The position numbers were made by a program, and so were the translations under genes. A DNA stretch of 64,000 bases. Source: Eisenbergiella tayi. Lineage in GTDB: Bacteria; Bacillota; Clostridia; Lachnospirales; Lachnospiraceae. The stretch spans positions 838,953 through 902,952 of the forward strand of contig NZ_MPDJ01000001.1 in assembly GCF_001881565.1 (NCBI RefSeq), in the 5' to 3' direction. Every line of letters starts with the position of its first letter. Position 1 is the first letter of the stretch. The notes under the pieces are model-generated. The model did no database searches and was not told the DNA's origin. It saw nothing but the letters and a program-made list of their open reading frames with translations. Positions 53,276 through 61,743 of this stretch are shown one piece after another.

Positions 53276-54739
53276 ATGATAAACCGTAATGAAATTCAGG
53301 AAAAAGCGGAGGAATTAATAGCCCGCTATCAAATTCCCTCCGTCAGCATCACTTATTATCAAAACGGAAGCTATGAAACCATTCATGCAGGCTATAAGGA
53401 TGTGGAAGGCCAGGTTCCTGCCGATGCCGATACTCTGTATTCCATCGGCTCCTGCACCAAATCCTTTACCGCCGCCGCAATTGCGGTGCTCTGCGATAAG
53501 GGTCTGATCCATCTTGACGATCCGGTAGTCAAAATCATCCCTGAATTTGACATGTATGATTCTTACGCCGGCTCCCACCTGACCATCCGCGACATGCTGT
53601 GCCACCGCTGCGGCCTTCCCCGCCATGAATTGGCCTGGTATCCCCGCCTTTCCCAATATTCAGAAAAACAGATGATTGATATGCTGCGTTATCTGAAACC
53701 CAACGAACCCTTCCGTTATAAAATGCAGTACCAGAACATGATGTACACCCTGGCAGGATTTGTAATCAGCCGGGCTAGCGGCACCACCTGGGAAAGCTTT
53801 GTCCGGGAAAACCTGATTGAACCGCTGGATATGGGCCCGATTTCCTTTGATGCCCCCCAGCTGGAAACCTTTGAAAGCCGCGCCAAAGGCTATCGCTTCT
53901 TCGAAGGCGCGCCCGTTCCCGGAAACAAGCAGGTGCCCTACTGTCCGCTCTATACCATGTGTCCGGCCGGTTCCATCAGTATGACCAGCACACAGCTTGC
54001 CAAATGGGATGCCCTTTTCCTGAATAAAGGAAAGGCAAACGGAAAACAGATTATTTCAGAAGAAATGTGTACACAGATGTTCACACCGCAGATGCTTATT
54101 TCCGACCCTATTGCGGAACCCCTTCAGGGTTATCTTGATATGTGTTCCTATGGGCTTGGATTTTTCGTGGAGAACTACCGCGGGACAAAGGTAGTCCAGC
54201 ATGGTGGCCACATCGACGGCTTCATAGCCGACCAGTGTTTTGTTCCGGATAAGGATTTTGCCTGCTCCGTACTTACCAACTCCGAAAATCCTTACGGAGC
54301 GAGGGTCATGCGTTATCTCCTTCTGGATGCCATACTCGAACAGGAGCCTGTGGACTGGATCGGAAGCTTCCTCCGTTTCCAAAATGATATGAAGAAAAAA
54401 CAGCAGGAAGCTCTCACCAGCCGCACTGCCGTAAAATCACAGTCAGAGGAATATCCCTGCCCCGCTCCCCTTTCCTCCATCTGCGGTACCTATTCTGACA
54501 ACGGCTACGGAGACATTACTATCCGTGAGGAAGAAAGCGGGCTTTCCCTGGAGCTTGGAACCCTTACCCTACATGGTTTCCACTGCCGCAGCCAACATTT
54601 TCTTTTTACCGAAGAACATGTGCTTCCCGGCCTGGAGCTGGAAGCAGAAGCGGAAATCGATCGGAAAGGAAATGTGACCGCTTTCCTGATAGCTCTGGAA
54701 CCAACGGATAAAGAAAAAATACGTTTCCTAAAAAAATAG
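53276..54739 (+). CDS. Serine hydrolase, beta-lactamase/D-Ala-D-Ala peptidase fold
   Basis: A 487-residue class-C-beta-lactamase-fold protein. The S-x-x-K motif is S59-C-T-K62 (YSIGSCTKSF), the Y-x-N motif is Y152-Q-N, and the third motif is HGG in VVQHGGHIDGF near residue 315. A C-terminal lipocalin-like domain of about 120 residues follows, as in D-aminopeptidase-type family members. No signal peptide is seen, so it is likely cytoplasmic. It follows OppA by 56 bases on the same transcript and may hydrolyse imported peptides with D-amino acids. The ATG is chosen with GAGG five bases upstream. Confidence 0.85.
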   Translation: MINRNEIQEKAEELIARYQIPSVSITYYQNGSYETIHAGYKDVEGQVPADADTLYSIGSCTKSFTAAAIAVLCDKGLIHLDDPVVKIIPEFDMYDSYAGSHLTIRDMLCHRCGLPRHELAWYPRLSQYSEKQMIDMLRYLKPNEPFRYKMQYQNMMYTLAGFVISRASGTTWESFVRENLIEPLDMGPISFDAPQLETFESRAKGYRFFEGAPVPGNKQVPYCPLYTMCPAGSISMTSTQLAKWDALFLNKGKANGKQIISEEMCTQMFTPQMLISDPIAEPLQGYLDMCSYGLGFFVENYRGTKVVQHGGHIDGFIADQCFVPDKDFACSVLTNSENPYGARVMRYLLLDAILEQEPVDWIGSFLRFQNDMKKKQQEALTSRTAVKSQSEEYPCPAPLSSICGTYSDNGYGDITIREEESGLSLELGTLTLHGFHCRSQHFLFTEEHVLPGLELEAEAEIDRKGNVTAFLIALEPTDKEKIRFLKK

Positions 54740-54763
54740 CAGATATTTATCTGCAGACTGCAT

Positions 54764-54813
54764 AAAAACATCCTGCCGGGAACCATTGCAAGGTACCCCG
54801 GCAGGATGTTTTT
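54764..54813. terminator. Bidirectional intrinsic terminator
   Basis: AAAAACATCCTGCCGGG and CCCGGCAGGATGTTTTT form a long perfect stem with a T-run, between the serine hydrolase gene and the convergent XRE regulator gene. Confidence 0.9.
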
Positions 54814-54834
54814 CATATCTTTCCCACATAATAA

Positions 54835-55062
54835 CTACTCTTCTCTTTTCAGCGACCCTTCCCGGGTATACTCCAGAATATCCCCGGGCTGGCAGTCCAG
54901 CACATCGCAAATAGCATCCAGCGTGGAAAACCGGACAGCCTTTACCTTTCCCGTTTTCAGATTGGATAAATTCACATTGGATATCCCCACCCTGGCAGCA
55001 AGTTCATTTAATGAAATTTTTCTGTCAGCCATGACCCGATCCAGCCTTAATATTATCGCCAT
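54835..55062 (-). CDS. Small XRE-type HTH transcriptional regulator
   Basis: A 75-residue protein that is almost all helix-turn-helix: MAIILRLDRVMADRKISLNE, then LAARVGISNVNLSNLKTGKV and FSTLDAICDVLDCQPGDILE. This is the short YozG-like class, which typically sits beside a DUF2975 membrane protein. It is the last gene of a leftward three-gene operon and lies 15 bases after the previous gene. The terminator at 54.76-54.81 kb follows. It likely controls its own operon. Confidence 0.88.
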   Translation of the reverse strand: MAIILRLDRVMADRKISLNELAARVGISNVNLSNLKTGKVKAVRFSTLDAICDVLDCQPGDILEYTREGSLKREE

Positions 55063-55077
55063 ATCTCACTCCTGTTT

Positions 55078-55683
55078 CTAAACGGTCATATCCGAATTAT
55101 TCTGGTATTTATAACCATAACGCAATAAAAGCGCCATGACAAGAGCCAAAAGCCCGGGGATAAAATAGTTTCCATCAAAAACACAGCGATTTCCCTTTGC
55201 TAGGATCTCAAAATTCGTATAATATCCATCGATTCGCGGAAACAGAAATGATGCTGCAAGAATAGCAATACTCGCTGCTATCCCAAATCCATACAGAACA
55301 CTGTTGAATGGTCTTTTGCTGATTGCTATGGAAACCAGCATCGAAAAACACAGACACAAAATAACACAATACAAAAGCCTCTGTGAATAATTTATAAGCA
55401 TTTTTGAATCTCCAACTATCTCCGGCCAGGACACCGATAACATCATCCCCAGATAAATATGCACTAAAATCCCCGATAAAAAAATAGCGGTTCCCAGCAA
55501 TATTTTAAATCCCACAGACAGCCTGACAGGCCGATCCTTCTCCCCTCCAATAACAGGTGATCCGTCATAAAATTCCTCTTTTACTTCCCTTTTTCTTTCC
55601 TTCACTTCTTTTTTCCTTTTATACCACAATTCCCATTTATCCCATCCCCTGTCAAACCATTCCAAAAATTTTTCCGTTACCAT
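55078..55683 (-). CDS. Predicted membrane protein with four membrane segments, unknown
   Basis: A 201-residue protein with a very charged N-terminal helix (WELWYKRKKEVKERKREVKE) followed by four hydrophobic segments (FKILLGTAIFLSGILVHIYL, LLYCVILCLCFSMLVSIAIS, SVLYGFGIAASIAILAASFL and IPGLLALVMALLLRYGY). It has no recognised catalytic motif. Its topology matches DUF2975-like partners of small XRE regulators, though the sequence signature is weak. GGAGG precedes the ATG. Confidence 0.6.
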   Translation of the reverse strand: MVTEKFLEWFDRGWDKWELWYKRKKEVKERKREVKEEFYDGSPVIGGEKDRPVRLSVGFKILLGTAIFLSGILVHIYLGMMLSVSWPEIVGDSKMLINYSQRLLYCVILCLCFSMLVSIAISKRPFNSVLYGFGIAASIAILAASFLFPRIDGYYTNFEILAKGNRCVFDGNYFIPGLLALVMALLLRYGYKYQNNSDMTV

Positions 55684-55757
55684 CCTGAATTCCTCCCCTC
55701 ACACCATGTTCCTGTCCACATGTTCCTCGCAAACACATTCCTTCTTATTCCTTACCC

Positions 55758-56369
55758 TCATAATGTCTGATCCGCTTCCGCCTGAAGCTCACACCCTGTT
55801 TCAAACACATTTCCAATCAGCAGGACAAGAAAGCCAACACAAATCCATGAACCATTAAAAAAAGGATTATCAACATAGTATGTATGAAAACCGATCTCCG
55901 TAACTCCCGCCTGGAAAATTCCCTTCTGCAGAAATCCTATCAACAGAAGAATCTGCCCGATACGCCTGATATCCTTAGCCGTCTCCGGCAAAAACGGCGA
56001 TCGCTCCCGCGCTATCCTCCTCAACGCCCTTCTCCCATACAGCAAAAGCACCAGTACCGGCAGATCCATCGCCAAACTTCCCATAACCGACACAGCAAGA
56101 ACCAGACTCTTACCGCTCACCGGCTGCACATATCCCGGATAATAATCATGTCCCAGCTTCATATGTCCTACAAAAGGAAAATCATACCTGTATTCATACC
56201 CATTGAATTCAACATTTATATCTTCCTGCGGCGTCCTCGCCACATAAACTGAATTCACCACCCCAATTACTATTTTCAGCACATAAAATAAAATCATGGC
56301 ATACATAATTACCATACATACCAGATAATTTCTCCGCCCCTTTCCATTCAGATACTTCGTATCACCCAT
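55758..56369 (-). CDS. DUF2975-type membrane protein
   Basis: A 203-residue protein with four membrane segments: YLVCMVIMYAMILFYVLKIV, SLVLAVSVMGSLAMDLPVLV, IGQILLLIGFLQKGIFQAGV and WICVGFLVLLIGNVFETGCE. The segment SPFLPETAKDIRRIGQILLL is the DUF2975 signature. These proteins appear with short XRE regulators, in a regulatory pair of unknown signal. The start is the ATG with AGGAGG seven bases upstream; a longer frame begins 66 bases earlier. Confidence 0.75.
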   Translation of the reverse strand: MGDTKYLNGKGRRNYLVCMVIMYAMILFYVLKIVIGVVNSVYVARTPQEDINVEFNGYEYRYDFPFVGHMKLGHDYYPGYVQPVSGKSLVLAVSVMGSLAMDLPVLVLLLYGRRALRRIARERSPFLPETAKDIRRIGQILLLIGFLQKGIFQAGVTEIGFHTYYVDNPFFNGSWICVGFLVLLIGNVFETGCELQAEADQTL

Positions 56370-56433
56370 CCCTGTCCCTCCTGCAATCCTTCTCTTATTA
56401 TTAATACACATTCCGGGCATACCATCTATTATC

Positions 56434-56462
56434 AATATAACACACCACTATATCCAGCGCAA
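56434..56462 (-). promoter_or_regulatory. Candidate promoter of the DUF2975/XRE operon
   Basis: On the minus strand TTGCGC, a 17-base spacer and TATATT, about 65 bases upstream of the DUF2975 start. Confidence 0.55.
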
Positions 56463-56521
56463 TATAATTTTTAACGATAATCATTAAATATTTATCTAAT
56501 TTCATTAGTGTTTATTATTCA

Positions 56522-56622
56522 GCATCTGTTTATGGAGTATCTGTTTGTGCATCTGTTTGTGAGGGCATCTGTTTTTGAAGTGGCATCGGTTTTAACATCT
56601 GTTTTTATGGCGGCATCTGTTT
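56522..56622. repeat. Seven irregular copies of the decamer GCATCTGTTT
   Basis: Copies start at 56522, 56537, 56549, 56565, 56583, 56595 and 56613, with spacings of 12-18 bases and 1-2 changes in three of them. On the minus strand one frame spells Lys-Thr-Asp-Ala-like units but lacks a start, so it may be a decayed repeat-protein end or a regulatory array. Confidence 0.6.
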
Positions 56623-56779
56623 TTATCCTTACCTTTTTTTGTTTCTTCTGTTTCTTTTTTTATTCTGTTTTCTTTACCATGTACTCCCCATTCGTTTATT
56701 CTTTATTTGGGCCAACTTTGATTCAGACTATTTATCCCTAAATATACTCAAATGTCTTCATTTACTCCATAACCTTCCT

Positions 56780-57050
56780 GATTTTCTGGAATCCGTGCAG
56801 TGTTCCTGGCCGTCAGGTGCCCCCGGCGCTTTGGTTCCGGGCAAGGGAAAGATCTCGGAGGCAGATCCTTTCTGCGTCATGCAGATGAGACCGGGCAGAT
56901 GGGACAGCCCCACCTGTCCCATCTGCCGCCCTCGGGCTCATCGGAATGTCCGGCGCAGTCCGGATCTGCCTCCGAGACCTTTCCCTTGCCCGGAACCAAA
57001 GCGCCGGGGGCACATGCCGGCCAGGAACACTGCACGGATTCCAGAAAATC
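56780..57050. repeat. Giant fold-back element C
   Basis: Two inverted arms of 99 bases (56780-56878 and 56952-57050) surround a 73-base core with the shared plan of B and D. The element is far GC-richer than the AT-rich DNA on its left. It lies 80 bases upstream of the ABC-class ATPase gene and, unlike A, B and D, follows no stop codon that is visible here. Confidence 0.9.
56879..56951 (+). ncRNA. Conserved core of fold-back C
   Basis: The core reads ATGCAGATGAGACC, then a 35-base hairpin (loop CCCCAC), GCCCTC and GGGC-TCATCGGAAT-GTCC. The first hairpin stem differs completely from that of B yet stays paired, so the structure is conserved. Confidence 0.45.
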
Positions 57051-57131
57051 TCGCCTCCCCCCCTTTGCACTCCCCCGCCACCTGTGATAAAGTAAAAACA
57101 ACACATTTTTTACAGAAAGGATCTGATCACC

Positions 57132-58862
57132 ATGAAAAATGCAGAAGACCTGCGCCGTGCACTCCGCGCCATCGATCATAAAAGCTATCCCGCCTATAAA
57201 GACCTCAAGGGAAGCTATTCCTTCGGGAACTTTGTTTTATCCATCGACCATGTACAGGGAGATCCCTTTGCCTCTCCATCCCGCCTGAGCATCCTTGTTG
57301 ACGGAAAAACAGCAGGCTTCCCCGGCTCCCTCTTCGATACCAGGTACAAACGGGTGGCCCTCCAGGATTACCTCAACCGCCTTTTTTACCAGGAAATCGA
57401 AAAGTACACCTTTAAAGCCAAAGGCTCCGGCAAGAGCGGCCTTATCAGCGTCAGCCGGTGCGGTCAGGAAATTCTGGAACGCTCGGCCGTGACCATCCAT
57501 CCGGAAAACGGAGGCCTTCATATCCGCCTTGCCGCAGGCTTTCCTGCAAACGGAAGGACTATCAACGCCTCCCAGCTGGAACGGATTCTTTTTGACTTTC
57601 TCCCGGCCTGTGTGCAGACTGTCTGCTTTTATAAAAAGCTTTCTCCCGCAGGTGTCCGTAAGGTGATAGACCTGGCAGAAGATCAGCATGCGATCCGTAC
57701 CCGGCTTCCTGAGCTGGATCTGTGCGCTTTTGTGGCTAACGGTTCCATCCTGCCCAGACAGTCGGGCGTATCGGACAGGCCCATGAGAGATGGGATCCCT
57801 TTTACCTCTCCTGCCTCCATGGAAGTCACTCTCGATCTTCCTCACCACGGCCCGATCACGGGAATGGGCATCCGAAAAGGCATCACCCTTATTGTAGGCG
57901 GAGGCTACCACGGCAAATCCACACTGCTGGAAGCCTTAGAGCTGGGGGTTTATAATCATATCGCCGGAGACGGCAGAGAATATGTGATCACGGATGACAG
58001 CGCGCTGAAAATCCGTGCGGAAGACGGCAGAAGCATTAAAAAAACAGATATTTCCATGTTTATCAACAATCTGCCGAACGGCAAAGACACCAAAGCCTTT
58101 TATACGGAAGATGCCAGCGGCAGCACCTCCCAGGCAGCCAACGTCATCGAAGGAATGGAGAGCGGCACTTCCCTTTTCCTCATCGATGAAGACACCTGTG
58201 CCACTAATTTTATGATCCGGGACGAACTGATGCAGCGGGTGGTATGCCGTGAGGAAGAACCCATCACTCCTTTTATTGAAAGAGCCCGTTTTCTCTATGA
58301 AGTATGCGGTATCTCTTCCGTCATTGTCGCAGGAAGCTCCGGCTCCTATTTTCATATAGCCGATGCCATTATCCAGATGGATCGCTATGTCCCAAAAGAT
58401 ATTACCGCCTTTGCCAAAAAAGAAGCTGAACTCTATGCGGCCCGGAATCCGGAAAGCCCGGAAGCAGGAATGCCCCAGCTTCTTCCTGATCCGGAACTGC
58501 CTTCCTTCCGCCGTGCCCCCGGCTATAATCCGGCTCTCCGAAAAGATGATCGCCTGAAAACAAAAGTACACGGCAGGGAGAATATCCAGCTGGGCCGGGA
58601 AGACATTGACCTGCGGTATCTGGAACAGCTTGCTGATTCGGAACAGACTGCCGCCCTCTCCTTTATGTTGGCTCTGGCTGAAAAAAATCTCTTTAACGGA
58701 CAAACCACCATGAAGGCCCTGGTGGATTCTCTGCTGTCACTCATAGAGAAAAAGGGACTTGAGGCTCTGTCCGGTTCGGGTTATCTCCCCACAGACCTTG
58801 CCGTTCCCAGAAGGCAGGAAATTTTTGCCTGCTTCAATCGGTACCGGGGTTTAAAGTTATAA
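57132..58862 (+). CDS. Predicted ABC-class P-loop ATPase (ABC_ATPase family)
   Basis: A 576-residue soluble protein. YPAYKDLKGSYSFGNFVLSI near 19 and VQGDPFASPSRLSILV near 41 are the family's N-terminal block. GGGYHGKSTLLEALELGVYN near 256 is Walker A (GxxxxGKS), and SGTSLFLIDEDTCATNFMIR near 341 the Walker B-like region with acidic pair. It has no membrane segments, so it is not a transporter. The function of the family is unknown; roles in DNA or RNA processing are possible. AAAGGA lies about ten bases upstream, and a weak promoter (TTGCAC, 16 bases, ATAAAG at 57065-57092) lies in the gap after fold-back C. Confidence 0.85.
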   Translation: MKNAEDLRRALRAIDHKSYPAYKDLKGSYSFGNFVLSIDHVQGDPFASPSRLSILVDGKTAGFPGSLFDTRYKRVALQDYLNRLFYQEIEKYTFKAKGSGKSGLISVSRCGQEILERSAVTIHPENGGLHIRLAAGFPANGRTINASQLERILFDFLPACVQTVCFYKKLSPAGVRKVIDLAEDQHAIRTRLPELDLCAFVANGSILPRQSGVSDRPMRDGIPFTSPASMEVTLDLPHHGPITGMGIRKGITLIVGGGYHGKSTLLEALELGVYNHIAGDGREYVITDDSALKIRAEDGRSIKKTDISMFINNLPNGKDTKAFYTEDASGSTSQAANVIEGMESGTSLFLIDEDTCATNFMIRDELMQRVVCREEEPITPFIERARFLYEVCGISSVIVAGSSGSYFHIADAIIQMDRYVPKDITAFAKKEAELYAARNPESPEAGMPQLLPDPELPSFRRAPGYNPALRKDDRLKTKVHGRENIQLGREDIDLRYLEQLADSEQTAALSFMLALAEKNLFNGQTTMKALVDSLLSLIEKKGLEALSGSGYLPTDLAVPRRQEIFACFNRYRGLKL

Positions 58863-58958
58863 GTTAAACAGACAAGAGAACCTTCCATTCTCTGCCCGTG
58901 GGAACACATCTTTTTATCATAACTGTCAGATATACCGGGAATCAAAAATTCCCTATTC

Positions 58959-59013
58959 AAAAAGAAACATTCCGGATAACTTTTTCTCAAAGTTTTTCCG
59001 GAATGTTTCTTTA
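58959..59013. terminator. Bidirectional intrinsic terminator
   Basis: AAAGAAACATTCCGGA and TCCGGAATGTTTCTTT pair across a 20-base loop and flank an A/T run on each side, between the convergent ATPase and GNAT genes. Confidence 0.85.
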
Positions 59014-59033
59014 TTGAAAACTTCTATGTAATA

Positions 59034-59471
59034 TCACAGCCACTGTATAAAAGCCGTCTTATCCTTACAGTTATACCCGGCCTTCTTATAAAACTCCAGC
59101 GTTCCTTCATCCTTTGCACCGGTAAGGAGCATCATTTTATAACAGCCGGCAGCTTCCGCCATGGATTTGGCATAGTCCAGGCAGGCGGCGGCCAGCCCTC
59201 TTTTCCGGTAATCACTGTGGGTAACCACATTTTCTATAAAAGCATATGGCCTTCCCTTCCTTGTCAGGTTAGGAATTATTACGCAGACACAGGATGAAAC
59301 AAGCTTCCCCTCTTCTTCCGCCACGATAATATGATGATTGGGATCCGCCATAATCTGCTCCCATGCCGACGACAGAGGTTCCATATCCTCAGGCAGCGCC
59401 TTTTCATGAAGAAACAGATACAGGGACAGCAGTTCCTGTAATTCCCATTCTTTTACTTCCCTAATCACCAT
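59034..59471 (-). CDS. GNAT family N-acetyltransferase
   Basis: A 145-residue GNAT enzyme: IREVKEWELQELLSLYLFLH at the start, YAFIENVVTHSDYRKRGLAA near 76 with the acetyl-CoA loop RKRGLA, and CLDYAKSMAEAAGCYKMMLL near 97. The start overlaps the TAA of the GT4 gene by one base. The substrate could be an amino sugar or an amino acid. It is the last gene of the second polysaccharide run. Confidence 0.85.
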   Translation of the reverse strand: MVIREVKEWELQELLSLYLFLHEKALPEDMEPLSSAWEQIMADPNHHIIVAEEEGKLVSSCVCVIIPNLTRKGRPYAFIENVVTHSDYRKRGLAAACLDYAKSMAEAAGCYKMMLLTGAKDEGTLEFYKKAGYNCKDKTAFIQWL

Positions 59472-60628
59472 TACATTTCCTCCGCCATTTCACGCAGCTT
59501 CCCGGCATAAGCCTCATTTGAGAAACCGGCAGCCCTTTCCAGGGACGCTTTTTTGTATTTCTCATACAGAATCGTACTGTCGAGCAGACGCATCATCTGC
59601 TGTGCCAGACGCTCTTCCTCCGGTGTAATCAGCGACGCGTCCAGATTTTTTTCCGTATCCAGGTTAGGAATCAGAATGCCATAATCTCCGTCTATATACT
59701 CCTCTTTTCCCACATAAGCCTTGAAATCATCCATAAGAATCTCGGCAGGGCCGGTCATACAGTTGGTGGAAATCACCGGTTTCCCCAAAGCCATCGCTTC
59801 CACAAGTACGTTGGGAAATCCTTCATTTAAAGAGGTCATCACATAGATGCTTCCCAGATTCAGCCAGGGGAACGGATTTTTTTTCACCCCCGGAAAACTT
59901 ACCGCGCCCGAAATCTTCAAGTCCTCAGCCAGCTTCCAATATTCCTGAAAATCACCCTCGCCTACAATCAGCAATCTTGCCTCCGGCTTCTTTTTATAAA
60001 GCAGCGCAAAGCTTTTCAGCAGGTGCCAGAAGCCTTTTACATCATCCTGACGCCCCATGGATACGATCACACTGCCGCAGTCCTGGAAGGGCATGCGTTC
60101 CTCTTCCTGAGCAGTCTTTTCCTGTTCCTCCCTGATATCAAAAGGATTATAGAGAGTAACGGTCTTCGTACATTGGAATTTTTCCCGGATTTCCTCTTCG
60201 ATTACACGGGAACAGCAGACAATCTTATCCGATCGGGAGCAGAAAAGCTTCAGCAGCCTGGGATTCCCCATGTCCATATAGCTGCGTACCCCGCACCATG
60301 TTTTTCCTGATGACCGGGAGAACACATTGACCAGATTGGCCGTAGGCCCGAAGCTGTACGCAATATCGACACCCAATTCCTTTTTCAGGCTGCTCACCTT
60401 CCGGCTTCTGCGGAACACATTACGGATTTTACGCAGTTTTCCGTCCTCCGCCCCCATATGCAGATCAATAACCCGGAGTCCCCGGATATCATAAGCAATA
60501 TCCCGGGAGCTGAAAATCACAATATACACCTCATAAAAAGGCTCCAGCAGACGGGCCGTGGCTACACAGACCCGTTCGAAGCCGCCCTGGTGCAGCATAG
60601 GTACGATGAGCATTATTTTTTTCTTCAT
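59471..60628 (-). CDS. GT4 family glycosyltransferase
   Basis: A 385-residue GT4 enzyme starting MKKKIMLIVPMLHQGGFERV. IVSMGRQDDVKGFWHLLKSF near 190, LIVGEGDFQEYWK near 222 and TSLNEGFPNVLVEAMALGKP near 270 form the donor site, with STNCMTGPAEILMDDFKAYV. The ATG has AGGAG eight bases upstream and overlaps the TGA of the previous GT4 gene by four bases (ATGA). The C-terminus has the long loop NLDTEKNLDASLITPEEERL seen in GalNAc/Gal-type GT4 enzymes. The acceptor is unknown. Confidence 0.87.
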   Translation of the reverse strand: MKKKIMLIVPMLHQGGFERVCVATARLLEPFYEVYIVIFSSRDIAYDIRGLRVIDLHMGAEDGKLRKIRNVFRRSRKVSSLKKELGVDIAYSFGPTANLVNVFSRSSGKTWCGVRSYMDMGNPRLLKLFCSRSDKIVCCSRVIEEEIREKFQCTKTVTLYNPFDIREEQEKTAQEEERMPFQDCGSVIVSMGRQDDVKGFWHLLKSFALLYKKKPEARLLIVGEGDFQEYWKLAEDLKISGAVSFPGVKKNPFPWLNLGSIYVMTSLNEGFPNVLVEAMALGKPVISTNCMTGPAEILMDDFKAYVGKEEYIDGDYGILIPNLDTEKNLDASLITPEEERLAQQMMRLLDSTILYEKYKKASLERAAGFSNEAYAGKLREMAEEM

Positions 60629-61743
60629 TGGCAATTCTCCTGCAGATAAATCTTTTCCAGCATCTTTACCTGATCCGATACATCAAAGCCCGCAGCCTTA
60701 ATGGCCTGCGTCATCTGATTTCTGACATACTCTTTTCTTTCCAGTACATTTGCAGCCCACGCACCGGCCCCCAGTGAAAGCGGTTCCGCCTGGGCCAGCT
60801 CCGTAATCAGCACCTCCGGCGTCACACTGTCCGACACCAGACATCTGAGGCCGCTTGCCTGAGCCTCGATCACCGTCCCCGGAAGGCCTTCAAAGACAGA
60901 AGGGAAAACAAAAAAATCCATGGCCTGGTAATAATCACTGACATCGGCCTGATTCCCGGTAAAAATCACTTTATCCGCCAGCCCCAAAGCCGCCGCTTTT
61001 TCTTTTATCATATCCTGCAGGCCCCCTTCTCCCACCAGCAGCAGCATAGACGAGGGAAGCTTCTTATTCACCTGCTCAAATACATCCAAAAGAAACGTAT
61101 GGTTCTTCATATGCCCGAAGCGCCCCACATGCCCGATAACAAAAGCATCCTGCGGGATCTGAAGCTGAAGCCGCATTTTATCACGAATCTCTTCCCTATA
61201 GGCAAAAGCCGCCGCATCAATGGCATTAGGCACCGTACGAACCAGTCCCGCCCGTGCCATCTTCTCCCCAAACACCGCCTCTCCGGCCAGTTTGGAACAG
61301 GTCAGGCAAAGATCCGCCTTTTTCCCCAGATTCCGGCGCAGGAATCTGGTTATCCTTCCCTTCATTCCCGGATCCACGCCGGCGCTTCTTGCATGGGCTA
61401 TCGTAAGAGGCACACCCGCCTTTTTGGCAACCGGCAGATAGATGGATGCCGTGCTTGTCATATGGCCATGTACAGCCCGGTATCCCGGATGCTCCCTGAA
61501 AAAATCCTTCCAGGCCTTCCTGTAAGATACCCAGTTCACCACCCGGAATCTGGGCACACGATACACATGGCCGCCCAGCCGCTCTATCTCCTCGTCAAAA
61601 AAACCCCTCTCTTCCGTATGGACACAGAAATCAAACTGTATTTTATCCCGGTCCATATGACGGTAGCTGTCCATAACCCGGCTTTCCGCCCCTCCCAGGT
61701 TGGTTCCTCCCAGAACCTGAAGCACTCTTATTGGTTCCTTCAC
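60625..61743 (-). CDS. GT4 family glycosyltransferase (GTG start)
   Basis: A 372-residue GT4 enzyme. RVLQVLGGTNLGGAESRVMD near residue 6 is the acceptor side, GHVGRFGHMKNHTFLLDVFE near 202 and FPSVFEGLPGTVIEAQASGL near 288 the donor site. This pattern (LGGTNLGGAES, GHVGRF) is typical of EpsF-like enzymes. The GTG start is preceded by GGAGG at nine bases and overlaps the TGA of the NodB-fold gene by four bases (GTGA). Sugar unknown. Confidence 0.88.
   Translation of the reverse strand: MKEPIRVLQVLGGTNLGGAESRVMDSYRHMDRDKIQFDFCVHTEERGFFDEEIERLGGHVYRVPRFRVVNWVSYRKAWKDFFREHPGYRAVHGHMTSTASIYLPVAKKAGVPLTIAHARSAGVDPGMKGRITRFLRRNLGKKADLCLTCSKLAGEAVFGEKMARAGLVRTVPNAIDAAAFAYREEIRDKMRLQLQIPQDAFVIGHVGRFGHMKNHTFLLDVFEQVNKKLPSSMLLLVGEGGLQDMIKEKAAALGLADKVIFTGNQADVSDYYQAMDFFVFPSVFEGLPGTVIEAQASGLRCLVSDSVTPEVLITELAQAEPLSLGAGAWAANVLERKEYVRNQMTQAIKAAGFDVSDQVKMLEKIYLQENCQ

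Noticed and set aside
56508..56741. A 77-codon Phe-rich plus-strand frame over the decamer repeat
   Set aside because: It is produced by T-rich repeats and lacks a ribosome site; no protein family suggested.
57132..58862. ABC transporter ATPase
   Set aside because: The protein lacks the LSGGQ signature and any permease partner. It fits the separate ABC-class ATPase family.
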